14,604 nucleotides of DNA, from the NCBI GenBank assembly GCA_016215765.1, contig JACRHY010000034.1:1-14604 (forward strand), read 5' to 3'. Below are positions 1-6,531 of this stretch, in pieces. The notes beneath the pieces are model-generated. The model did no database searches. It was not told where the DNA came from and saw nothing but the letters and a program-made list of their open reading frames with translations. This DNA is from Parcubacteria group bacterium. GTDB taxonomy: Bacteria; Patescibacteriota; Minisyncoccia; UBA6257; JACRHY01. The position numbers and the translations under genes are program-made. The stretch's first letter is position 1. Each line of letters begins with the position of its first letter.

Positions 1-177
1 AGAAAGCTGAACGAGCTATTGAAATCGCTCCCGGCAGGACATAGCCGTATATTGTCATATGTCTGCCAGCATATCTGCCTTGCATAATCTTTTTCAATGC
101 CTTGGGTGGATAGTATCATATGAACCAGCGCATTGGTTTGAAAAAATAAGAACAAGACATTAAGATAAGAGAAATAA
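1..177. other. Window edge, unassigned
   Basis: No gene can be named here. Three short frames touch the edge. A plus frame ends at a TAG at 42-44 with a tail resembling the second helix of a TPR repeat (AERAIEIAPGRT). A second plus frame runs to a TAA at 85-87. A minus frame could start at an ATG at 119-117 and run off the window. None is long enough to choose between. The stretch from about 90 to 137 shows nothing recognisable, and the rest holds the putative tRNA promoter. Confidence 0.3.
138..166 (+). promoter_or_regulatory. Putative sigma70-type promoter for tRNA-Gly
   Basis: TTGAAA at 138-143 (5/6 to the -35 consensus) is followed after exactly 17 bases by TAAGAT at 161-166 (4/6 to the -10 consensus). 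Transcription would start about 5 bases before the mature tRNA 5' end at 178. The spacing and position fit well. The call rests on motif matching alone. Confidence 0.5.
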
Positions 178-248
178 GCGGGTATCGTATAATGTTATTA
201 CACCTGGTTGCCAATCAGGCGACAGGGGTTCGATTCCCCTTACCCGCT
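178..248 (+). tRNA. tRNA-Gly (anticodon GCC)
   Basis: A full cloverleaf can be drawn. The acceptor stem GCGGGTA (178-184) pairs with TACCCGC (241-247), and T248 is the discriminator, as usual for bacterial tRNA-Gly. The anticodon arm is CCTGG / TCAGG (one G-T pair) around the loop TTGCCAA, giving anticodon GCC, which reads GGC and GGT codons. The T arm is AGGGG-TTCGATT-CCCCT. CCA is not encoded (the next bases are CT) and must be added after transcription. The D-loop (AATGTTA region) has a single G where most tRNAs have the conserved GG pair. It is the only plus-strand gene seen and converges on the methyltransferase gene 8 bases away. Confidence 0.95.
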
Positions 249-256
249 CTAAGTTA

Positions 257-931
257 TTATAATCGGCACCGGTAAATCGCCGCGACGCCGAGGCATATTC
301 TTTCAGCGGCAACGCCGCCGAATCCGCTTTTTTCAAGAATTTCTTTCACCGCTTTATCGTCCGGAAAACGCCTGACGGATTCCGCGAGATGACGATACGG
401 CTTTAAATGCCCCGTCGTCAGCCAGCCGAACAAAGGAACGAAAAATTTCAGATAAAAATCATAAAAAACGCCGAAAAAACCCCGCGGCGGCAAAAACTCA
501 AGAAAAAGAAACCGGCCGTCCGGTTTGAGAATTCTTTTAATTTCCGGCAGGAGATCCCTCTCCCAATTTTCCACGTTGCGAACGCCGAACGAAATCAAGA
601 CGACGTCAAAATAGCCGTCCGGAAACGGCGTTTTCCGCGCGTCGCAAACGGCAAAATCAATTTTTAAATCCTCTCTCCGCGCCTTCTCCCGCGCCAAGGC
701 GAGCATTTTCCCGTTGGCGTCCGAGGCCGTCACTTCCGCCGTCTTTTTTTCCTTCACCGCCAAAACGGCGACATCGCCCGTTCCGGCGCACAGATCAAGA
801 ACCCGTTCTCCGCTTCCGATTTCGGCCGCTTCAACCAGCCGCTTCTTCCAGGAAAAATGGCGGCCGAAACTCAAAACGAAGTTCGCCAAATCGTAGCGCT
901 CGGCGATGGAAGAAAATTTATCCGCTTCCAT
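257..931 (-). CDS. ubiE: UbiE/MenG/COQ5-family SAM-dependent C-methyltransferase
   Basis: Class I SAM methyltransferase of 224 residues, close to the 230-250 usual for UbiE/MenG, which C-methylates demethylmenaquinone or the ubiquinone precursor ring. Visible features: an N-terminal family motif with YDLANFVLSFG (13-23) and W28; SAM-binding motif I VLDLCAGTGD (44-53); acidic D71 for the ribose; D97-A98; the UbiE-specific FGVRNV (115-120); LKPDGRFLFLEF (135-146); and the C-terminal LAESVRRFP (182-190). These match UbiE more closely than generic methyltransferases. It starts 14 bases after clpP ends, so it is probably the last gene of a tig-clpP-ubiE transcript. The start has no Shine-Dalgarno, only a run of T. 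No quinone-synthesis gene lies nearby, so the real substrate is uncertain and could be a scavenged quinone or another lipid. Confidence 0.88.
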   Translation of the reverse strand: MEADKFSSIAERYDLANFVLSFGRHFSWKKRLVEAAEIGSGERVLDLCAGTGDVAVLAVKEKKTAEVTASDANGKMLALAREKARREDLKIDFAVCDARKTPFPDGYFDVVLISFGVRNVENWERDLLPEIKRILKPDGRFLFLEFLPPRGFFGVFYDFYLKFFVPLFGWLTTGHLKPYRHLAESVRRFPDDKAVKEILEKSGFGGVAAERICLGVAAIYRCRL

Positions 932-945
932 AAAAAAGACGGGGG

Positions 946-1533
946 TTATTTTTTCGCTTTCACTATCGTGTCAATCAATCCGTATTCTTTGGCGTCCTGG
1001 GCGGAAAGATAAAAATCGCGGTCGGTGTCCTTCTCAATTTTGGCAAGCGATTGGCCGGTGTGTTTGGCGAGAATCTGATTCAGCCGATCTTTTATTTTGA
1101 TGATTTGCCGCGCGGTTATTTCAATCTCCACCGCCTGGCCTTCCGCGCCGCCCATTACCTGATGCATCATCACCTCGGAGTTGGGCAAAGCGACTCTCTT
1201 GCCTTTGGTGCCGGCGGCCAGAAGAACCGCGCCCATAGACGCGGCCATTCCCACGCAAATAGTGGAAACCTCCGGCTTGACGTATTGCATCGTGTCGTAA
1301 ATGGCGAGACCCGCCGTCACCGAACCGCCGGGAGTATTGAGATAAAGCTTAATATCTTTTTTGGCGTCCTCATGCTCCAAGAAAAGCAGCTGGGCGATAA
1401 CGGTGTTGGCCACCGCGTCCGTTATCGGGCCGCCGAGAAAAACAATTCTTTCTTTGAGCAGACGCGAGTAAATGTCGTAAGCCCGCTCCCCGAACTGCGA
1501 TTTTTCTATGACTGTCGGAATAAGATAGCTCAT
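946..1533 (-). CDS. clpP: ATP-dependent Clp protease proteolytic subunit ClpP
   Basis: Serine protease of 195 residues, the normal length for ClpP, which forms a 14-subunit barrel fed by ClpX/ClpA/ClpC unfoldases in the cytoplasm. The catalytic triad is intact: Ser99 in GMAASMGA, His124 in VMMHQ and Asp173 in DTDRDFYLSA. The spacings (25 and 49 residues) equal those of E. coli ClpP. The oxyanion and strand motif TPGGSVTAGLAIYDTM (67-82) is present. The N-terminus begins directly at MSYLIPTVIEKS with almost no propeptide. It lies 4 bases after the trigger factor stop, a common pairing, but clpX, often next, is not here; the methyltransferase gene follows instead. No Shine-Dalgarno precedes the ATG, so translation may be coupled to tig. 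Confidence 0.97.
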   Translation of the reverse strand: MSYLIPTVIEKSQFGERAYDIYSRLLKERIVFLGGPITDAVANTVIAQLLFLEHEDAKKDIKLYLNTPGGSVTAGLAIYDTMQYVKPEVSTICVGMAASMGAVLLAAGTKGKRVALPNSEVMMHQVMGGAEGQAVEIEITARQIIKIKDRLNQILAKHTGQSLAKIEKDTDRDFYLSAQDAKEYGLIDTIVKAKK

Positions 1534-1537
1534 TTTT

Positions 1538-2818
1538 TTATTTATTGTCCGTTAAATTTTCTAAAAATTCAAAAACCTTTCTGCGTTGAATGATTCCGTA
1601 ACTATAATCGTAAAGCTTCCGGCGGTCAATATTTTGAACGCCGCCGCGCGCGATAACGCTCTTCGTTTCTTCTTCCGTCTCTTCGGGAGACGGCTCAAGT
1701 TTTTCCGCTTTGGCGACGGCGTACATCGCCACGTCGGCAGAAACTTTGGAAATCGCCCCTTCCGCCAGCGCTTCCCTCATTTTTTCTTCGGAACCGCCGT
1801 GATGCCTTTTCAGATATTCTCCGTAGCCCCCCGTTAACCGTTCCGCGAACATCCGCGCTTCCTCGGTCATTTGGTCAATCGTCTTGTCAATAAAAATCTG
1901 CGGCAAGTCAATTTTGGATTCTCCGACTATCTCGTTTACAATCGCGGCGCGCAAACGATCGGCCTCAACCGCTTCTTTTTCCGCTAAAAGGCCATCCCGG
2001 ACGCTTTTTTTAAGATCGGCGAAATCGGAAAAATTCCCGAGGTTTTTCGCGAATTCGTCGTTAAGCTCCGGCAGTTCTCGCTCAAAAACGCCGCTGATTT
2101 TTACCTCAAAGTCAATTTTTTTGCCCCGCAGGTCCTCTTCCTGGTAATCCGCCGGCGCCGTCAAAGAAAATTTCGTTTCTTCGCCCTCCTTTTTGCCGGC
2201 CAAATTTTCTTCAAATCCCGGCATAAACCGCCCCTCGCCCAGAACAAACCGATCGCTCCGATTGACGGAATCGCCGACCGGCTTCCCGCCGATAAAACCG
2301 CTGAAAGAAACGCCGACAACGTCGCCCGCAGTCGCCGCGCGGGAAACGCGGGCGATTTTCGCCCGCGATTCGACAAGCCACTTCAGCGATTTTTCAATCT
2401 CCTCTTCGGAGACATCCGGTTTCTTTCTTTCTCCGAGAATTTTTTTGGCGATTTTTTTGTAATCGCCCAGAGCAACTTCCGGAAAAACGACGATTCTCGC
2501 TTTATACGCCAAGCCCTTGTCGGCGTCGGGAGTCAAATCAATTTCCGGCCGATCAATCAACGACCAACCGTTTTCCTTGACGATTCCGTCAAGCGAATTT
2601 TTCACCGCTTCGTTGACGGCTTCTTCAAAAACCGCGTTTTTGTCAATCGCCCGCCGCGCCAGCTCTTCCGGCGCCGCTCCGGGACGAAAGCCCTTTATTT
2701 TGACGCCGCTAACCGCCAGCGCGGTCGCGTCGTCCCAGTACGGCTGAAATTCCTCGCGGTTAAGCTTTACTTCTATTTCCACCGCCGATTTCGGCAGTTT
2801 ATTTATTTTCGTCTTCAT
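1538..2818 (-). CDS. tig: Trigger factor, ribosome-associated chaperone / peptidyl-prolyl isomerase
   Basis: 426 residues, within the usual range. Trigger factor binds ribosomal protein L23 at the exit tunnel and shelters nascent chains. The ribosome-binding domain (1 to about 120) carries the signature GFRPGAAP (43-50) with F44-R45. An FKBP-type PPIase domain occupies about 165-245 (GDVVGVSFSGFIGGKPV; FVLGEGRFMPGFEENLAG; LRGKKIDFEVKISGV). The rest is the helical substrate-cradle domain, opening with ELPELNDEFAKNLG (248-261). The charged region 368-400 is less conserved. It sits between hppA (23-base gap) and clpP (4-base gap). The initiating ATG is preceded by a run of A without a Shine-Dalgarno. 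Confidence 0.96.
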   Translation of the reverse strand: MKTKINKLPKSAVEIEVKLNREEFQPYWDDATALAVSGVKIKGFRPGAAPEELARRAIDKNAVFEEAVNEAVKNSLDGIVKENGWSLIDRPEIDLTPDADKGLAYKARIVVFPEVALGDYKKIAKKILGERKKPDVSEEEIEKSLKWLVESRAKIARVSRAATAGDVVGVSFSGFIGGKPVGDSVNRSDRFVLGEGRFMPGFEENLAGKKEGEETKFSLTAPADYQEEDLRGKKIDFEVKISGVFERELPELNDEFAKNLGNFSDFADLKKSVRDGLLAEKEAVEADRLRAAIVNEIVGESKIDLPQIFIDKTIDQMTEEARMFAERLTGGYGEYLKRHHGGSEEKMREALAEGAISKVSADVAMYAVAKAEKLEPSPEETEEETKSVIARGGVQNIDRRKLYDYSYGIIQRRKVFEFLENLTDNK

Positions 2819-2841
2819 TTTTTTGCGGAAACGATCGGCTT

Positions 2842-4824
2842 TTACAAAAACGGCACGATCAGAAGAGCGACGATATTGATGACTTTAATAAGAGGATTAA
2901 TAGCTGGACCGGCAGTGTCTTTGTAGGGATCGCCGACGGTGTCGCCGGTAACGGCCGCTTTGTGGGCCTCCGATCCCTTGCCTCCGAAGTTTCCGTCTTC
3001 AATGTATTTCTTGGCGTTGTCCCACGCGGCTCCGCCGGCCGTCATCGCGATCGCCAGAAAAAGACCGGAGACGATGGAGCCGATAAGAAATCCGCCGAGC
3101 GCTTCCGATCCGAAAAGAAAACCGACGGCGATCACGCTCGCGACCGGAATTAAGGCGGGAATAACCATTTCTTTAAGCGCCGCCTTGGTCACGATATCCA
3201 CCGCCCGCCCGTAATCCGGTTCGTTTTTGTATTCCATAATACCGGCAATTTCACGAAACTGCCGCCGCACTTCCTCCACGACGGCGCCGGCGGCGCGACC
3301 GACGGACTTCATCGCGATGGAAGAAAAAATGTAAGGAACGGCGGCTCCGAGTAAAAGGCCGATTAAAACCTCGGGGGTGGTCAGCGAAAAATTCCAAAAG
3401 CTGTCAAAGGTCTCCAATTCTTTGGTGTAGCCGGAAAAAAGCGCCAGTGCCGCGAGCCCCGCCGATCCGATGGCGTACCCCTTCGTCACCGCTTTAGTGG
3501 TATTTCCCACCGCATCCAAAGCATCGGTGGATTTTCGGACTTCTTTATCCAGGCCGGACATTTCGGCAATGCCGCCGGCGTTATCCGTTATCGGGCCGAA
3601 AGCGTCAATGGCGATAATCATTCCGGCAACCGACAGCATGGAGACGGCCGCGATGGCCACGCCGTAAATGTCCGCGAAATAAGAGCTTAGTAAAATTCCT
3701 CCGACAATAACGAGAATGGACGCCAGCGTCGCTTCCATCCCGACGGAAAGTCCGGCAATGATATTCGTGCCGTGGCCGGATTTGGACGCCTCGGCAATGG
3801 AACGGACGGGCCGATATGATTTTGAAGTGTAGTAATCGGTGATAACGACGATAAGCGCCGTCACCGCGAGACCGACCAGAGAGCTGGCAAAAATATACCA
3901 ATAGCCGTCGTAACCGGAATAAAGATATTTAGCGGCGAAGTAAAACAGCGCGGCGCTTAAAATGCCGGAGACCGCCAATCCTTTGTATAAAGCGCCCATA
4001 ATGTTCTGTTTGGAAAGACGGACGGTTAAAACGCCGGCCAGCGAAGCGAACAGCGCCAAAGCGCCGAGCGCCAACGGGAAAAGAAAATACGCCGGTTGAT
4101 CCGGCCACGCCAAAAAACCGATTAACATTCCGGCCGAAAGAGTGACGACGTAGGTCTCAAAAAGATCGGCGGCCATACCGGCGCAATCGCCGACGTTGTC
4201 CCCGACGTTATCGGCAATGACGGCCGGATTGCGGGGATCGTCCTCCGGAATTCCGGCTTCAACTTTTCCGACCAAATCGGCGCCGACATCGGCCGCTTTA
4301 GTGTAAATTCCGCCGCCAAGGCGGGCAAAAATAGAAATCAAACTCGCGCCGAAACCGAGACCGATAAGAAGTTTCGGATCGGAAGTGAGGGCGAAAAATC
4401 CCGCCACAACCAAAAGCGCCAACCCCGCCACGACCAGACCGGTCACTGAACCGCCGCGAAAAGCGGTGAGAAAAGCGCCGGCCAGACCGGATTTAGCCGC
4501 TTCGGCAGTCCGAACGTTCGCCTGAACGGAAAGCTTCATTCCGATATAACCGGCCAACGCAGAAGCCGTCGCGCCGATCAGAAAAGCGCCGGCCATCAGC
4601 CAGCCAAGACCGAAATAAATAACGACGGAAACGACAACCGCCACCAAAGCGACGGTTTTATATTGCCGGTTTAAAAATGCCGCCGATCCTTTTTGAATCG
4701 CCGAAGCGATTTTTTTCATCTTTTCGTCCCCCGCCGGCTGTTTAACGATCCAACGCGCCAGGTAAGCGCCGTAAAGCAAAGTCAGCAGAGCCGCGCCGAT
4801 CGCCAAATAAATAACCTTATCCAT
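2842..4824 (-). CDS. hppA: Membrane-bound, K+-independent proton-pumping inorganic pyrophosphatase
   Basis: 660-residue polytopic membrane protein that hydrolyses cytoplasmic pyrophosphate and pumps cations outward. The pyrophosphate-binding segment is near-perfect: TKAADVGADLVGKVEAG (175-191), DDPRNP (195-200), then DNVGDNVGDCAGMAADLFETY (205-225). Further catalytic acidic segments are DAFGPITDNAGGIAEM (407-422) and, near the C-terminus, GDTVGDPYKDTAGPA (628-641). About 16 hydrophobic segments are expected for the family and are consistent with the sequence. The subtype signature GNTTKAVTKG (440-449) has Lys444 and Thr447, the combination of K+-independent, proton-pumping enzymes; K+-dependent ones have Ala there. 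It probably makes a proton gradient from biosynthetic pyrophosphate. It follows nusA after 58 bases, with its own -10-like TATAAT. Confidence 0.97.
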   Translation of the reverse strand: MDKVIYLAIGAALLTLLYGAYLARWIVKQPAGDEKMKKIASAIQKGSAAFLNRQYKTVALVAVVVSVVIYFGLGWLMAGAFLIGATASALAGYIGMKLSVQANVRTAEAAKSGLAGAFLTAFRGGSVTGLVVAGLALLVVAGFFALTSDPKLLIGLGFGASLISIFARLGGGIYTKAADVGADLVGKVEAGIPEDDPRNPAVIADNVGDNVGDCAGMAADLFETYVVTLSAGMLIGFLAWPDQPAYFLFPLALGALALFASLAGVLTVRLSKQNIMGALYKGLAVSGILSAALFYFAAKYLYSGYDGYWYIFASSLVGLAVTALIVVITDYYTSKSYRPVRSIAEASKSGHGTNIIAGLSVGMEATLASILVIVGGILLSSYFADIYGVAIAAVSMLSVAGMIIAIDAFGPITDNAGGIAEMSGLDKEVRKSTDALDAVGNTTKAVTKGYAIGSAGLAALALFSGYTKELETFDSFWNFSLTTPEVLIGLLLGAAVPYIFSSIAMKSVGRAAGAVVEEVRRQFREIAGIMEYKNEPDYGRAVDIVTKAALKEMVIPALIPVASVIAVGFLFGSEALGGFLIGSIVSGLFLAIAMTAGGAAWDNAKKYIEDGNFGGKGSEAHKAAVTGDTVGDPYKDTAGPAINPLIKVINIVALLIVPFL

Positions 4825-4832
4825 AAATATAA

Positions 4833-4838
4833 ATTATA
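4833..4838 (-). promoter_or_regulatory. -10-like TATAAT just before hppA
   Basis: A perfect TATAAT ends 8 bases before the hppA ATG. No Shine-Dalgarno lies between them, and no good -35 is seen 16-18 bases upstream (the hexamer there is AAACAG). If functional, transcription would begin at or within a few bases of the start codon, giving a leaderless or nearly leaderless mRNA. The surroundings are very AT-rich, so chance is a real alternative. Confidence 0.35.
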
Positions 4839-4882
4839 TAATCGTTAATTTTTATCTGTTTTATTTAGCGACCATTCTTATC

Positions 4883-6115
4883 TCATTGCCCGTCCGAAGA
4901 CGCCTCTTCTCCGCCCTCTTTCCGATTTTCCTCCGCGATTTCCGCGACGCCCCCTTCGTGAACCTCTTCCGGACGCGATTGGGAACGGACGTCTATCTTC
5001 CAACCGGTAAGTTTCGCCGCCAAACGAACGTTCTGCCCTCCTTTGCCAATCGCCAAACTTAACTGATCCTCCGGCACCAAAACCCGCGCCTCGCGGCGGG
5101 ACAGAATCTCCACCATCTTCACCTTTGCCGGCGAAAGAGAACTGGCGACGAATTTTTCCGGCTCTTCCGACCATTCAATGATGTCAATCTTTTCCTGTCC
5201 AAGCTCGTTGGTAACGGCCATCACTCTCGTTCCCCGCTGGCCGACGCAGGAGCCGACCGGATCAACCCGCTCGTCGTTGGAAGCAACGGCGATTTTCGTC
5301 CGACTGCCGGCTTCGCGGCTGATCAGTTTGATTTCAATGATTCCGTCGGCGATTTCCGGAACTTCCAGCTCAAAAAGCTTGATGACGAATTTAGGATGAG
5401 AGCGGGACAAAACTATGCCCGGCAAGCCTCCGGCCGGCTCCTGAACCGCCAAAACATAGAAACGCATCCGCTCGCCGACGCGATAATGCTCCCCCGGAAT
5501 GATTTCGTTGTGAAACATCACGCCGATAACACGCCCCAGATCAACGTAAACGCCTCCCCGCTCAAAACGCTGAATGATGCCGCTGACAATCTCTCCTTCT
5601 TTGCCGCGAAATTCTTTCATTACCGATTCCCGTTCGGCCTCGCGAAGTTTTTGTAAAATAACCTGCTTGGCCGTCTGCGCGGCGATGCGGCCGAAATCAT
5701 CGTGAGATTCCAACGAAAATTCAAGCTCGTCGCCGAGTCGGACGTCTTTTTTTATTTTTTTCGCCTCCTCAAGAAAAATATGGCGGAGCGAATTGAAAAC
5801 CGGTTTTTTTTCCGCCTCTTCCCCTTCTTCCGGCTTATGCGTCTCTCTTGATTTCCTCTCCGTTCCCTCGGTAATTTCCTCTTCCTCGCTCATCCTCACC
5901 GTTGATTCGTCAACGACGGTTTTTATCTGCCAAAAATCAAGCTTTCCGCTCTTCAAATCAAACTTCGCCTTCACCGCCTCTCCTCTCTCGCGATACTCGC
6001 GCTTATAGGCGGCCGCCAGCGCCGATTCCAACGCCTCCATTATTTTTTCAGCCGCTATTCCTTTTTCCGCGGCAATCTGGTTGACCGCCGACGACAATGT
6101 TTTTAGATCTATCAT
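4883..6115 (-). CDS. nusA: Transcription termination/antitermination factor NusA
   Basis: 410 residues. NusA binds RNA polymerase and nascent RNA and controls pausing, intrinsic termination and antitermination. Order of domains: N-terminal RNAP-binding domain (about 1-165), interrupted by an acidic low-complexity insertion (about 75-104, rich in E and K); S1 domain (about 172-238, GEIVSGIIQRFERGGVYVDLG region); KH1 (about 240-315, with DPVGSCVGQRGTRV, 285-298); KH2 (about 320-378, with LAIGKGGQNVRLAAKLTGW, 354-372). The acidic tail (384-410) is short and the acidic repeats of proteobacterial NusA are absent. The usual neighbours rimP and infB are missing. The ATG overlaps the stop of a possible 32-codon leader ORF (ATGA), and a terminator-like hairpin lies 23-41 bases upstream, so attenuation or autoregulation is possible. 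The gene ends in TGA. Confidence 0.96.
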   Translation of the reverse strand: MIDLKTLSSAVNQIAAEKGIAAEKIMEALESALAAAYKREYRERGEAVKAKFDLKSGKLDFWQIKTVVDESTVRMSEEEEITEGTERKSRETHKPEEGEEAEKKPVFNSLRHIFLEEAKKIKKDVRLGDELEFSLESHDDFGRIAAQTAKQVILQKLREAERESVMKEFRGKEGEIVSGIIQRFERGGVYVDLGRVIGVMFHNEIIPGEHYRVGERMRFYVLAVQEPAGGLPGIVLSRSHPKFVIKLFELEVPEIADGIIEIKLISREAGSRTKIAVASNDERVDPVGSCVGQRGTRVMAVTNELGQEKIDIIEWSEEPEKFVASSLSPAKVKMVEILSRREARVLVPEDQLSLAIGKGGQNVRLAAKLTGWKIDVRSQSRPEEVHEGGVAEIAEENRKEGGEEASSDGQ

Positions 6116-6210
6116 TTATGAATATCTCTTATTAATAAAGTCCGCGGGAGCGGACTCATCTCAACTTTTTCAGAGTACCACGAAACCGCCAAGAAAGTCA
6201 AACGTCGCAT
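6112..6210 (-). CDS. Possible 32-residue leader ORF upstream of nusA
   Basis: An ATG at 6210-6208, preceded by a purine-rich GGAAAGAAA stretch, opens a 32-codon frame whose TGA overlaps the nusA ATG as ATGA, the classic arrangement for translational coupling. Its translation begins MRRLTFLAVSWYSEKVE and resembles nothing I know. The terminator-like hairpin at 6139-6156 lies inside it, so a translating ribosome could melt that hairpin. Against it: a -35/-10-like pair (6201-6196 and 6177-6172) lies downstream of its start codon, and a frame this short easily arises by chance. Confidence 0.25.
   Translation of the reverse strand: MRRLTFLAVSWYSEKVEMSPLPRTLLIRDIHK
6139..6156 (-). terminator. Terminator-like hairpin in the nusA leader
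   Basis: AGTCCGC (6156-6150 read on minus) pairs perfectly with GCGGACT (6145-6139), giving a 7-bp GC-rich stem with a 4-base loop TCCC. On the minus strand TTTATTAATAA follows directly, a weak U-tract. It lies 23 bases before the nusA start. It could end transcription from the small unit upstream or act as an attenuator for nusA. The short U-run makes strong termination uncertain. Confidence 0.45.
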
Positions 6211-6243
6211 TTTCTTTCCGCTTTTCCGCGATGTCTTATCTAT

Positions 6244-6300
6244 ACTTGGCAACGAGCCCACGCGAAAATCTATTTTTCGTGATGGGCGAGCGAACCAAGT
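6244..6300. repeat. 57-base imperfect inverted repeat (long hairpin)
   Basis: Three nested arm pairs are visible: ACTTGG (6244-6249) with CCAAGT (6295-6300); GCCCA (6256-6260) with TGGGC (6283-6287); CGAAAA (6263-6268) with TTTTCG (6274-6279), closing a 5-base loop. The internal loops are of near-equal size. It directly abuts the TGA of the small ORF at 6301-6513. Neither strand has a T-run after it, so it is not a standard terminator. It could be a processed RNA structure, a protein-binding site or a small palindromic element. Confidence 0.5.
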
Positions 6301-6513
6301 TCAAACGTTACCGTGGCAATGTTTATACTTTTTGGACGCAAAAAACTCGCCTTCCGTGAGGCGAGCGTGATAGGGTGTCGCTAAATCTTTGATAAGTTGC
6401 GCGAATTCCGATTCAAAACTGAAATTCACCTTCTCCTGAAAATCGCCGATAAATTCCGCGAATTCCGATTCAAGCCACAAAATCACTTCGCCTCGCGCAA
6501 CAACCTTTGCCAC
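6301..6513 (-). CDS. Possible small protein of 70 residues, unknown function
   Basis: A GTG at 6513-6511 is preceded by AAAGGAGG (6526-6519) with a 5-base gap, the strongest Shine-Dalgarno in the window; the main genes have essentially none. The 70-residue product carries two copies of a helix-like segment, ESEFAEFIGDF (15-25) and ESEFAQLIKDL (34-44), produced by a 57-base in-frame duplication. It has no signal peptide or membrane segment, and I know no family. A minimal promoter (TTGTTT, 17 bases, GATACT) lies just upstream, so it looks like a self-contained unit. Odd point: a canonical intrinsic terminator sits inside the last third of the frame, so either most transcripts lack the stop codon or the real coding part ends earlier. 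It lies between lnt and nusA. Confidence 0.4.
   Translation of the reverse strand: MAKVVARGEVILWLESEFAEFIGDFQEKVNFSFESEFAQLIKDLATPYHARLTEGEFFASKKYKHCHGNV
6340..6365 (-). terminator. Intrinsic (rho-independent) terminator
   Basis: On the minus strand CTCGCCT (6365-6359) pairs perfectly with AGGCGAG (6352-6346) around a 6-base loop CACGGA, followed directly by TTTTTT (6345-6340). This is the clearest intrinsic terminator in the window. It would end transcription coming from lnt or from the small unit at 6513, and it separates both from nusA. It lies inside the open frame of the small ORF. Confidence 0.8.
6401..6473. repeat. Direct repeat, 16 bases exact, 57-base period
   Basis: GCGAATTCCGATTCAA occurs at 6401-6416 and again at 6458-6473. 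The 10 bases before each copy match at 8 of 10 positions, so the similarity extends to about 26 bases. The period of 57 is 19 codons and keeps the minus-strand frame of the small ORF, giving its duplicated ESEFA segment. It suggests a tandem duplication in which the first copy diverged only moderately. Confidence 0.85.
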
Positions 6514-6531
6514 GGCCGCCTCCTTTGTTAA

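Noticed and set aside
1..119. Partial genes at the left edge, including a TPR-like tail
   Set aside because: Three competing frames of 13-39 codons cannot be told apart without sequence beyond the window.
1051..1593. 180-codon open frame on the plus strand
   Set aside because: It is antisense to clpP and the tig 3' end. The composition is typical of a shadow frame and no motif is seen.
6081..6359. 92-codon plus-strand frame across the nusA upstream region
   Set aside because: It overlaps nusA, the hairpins and the terminator, has no Shine-Dalgarno or recognisable sequence, and is less convincing than the minus-strand signals.
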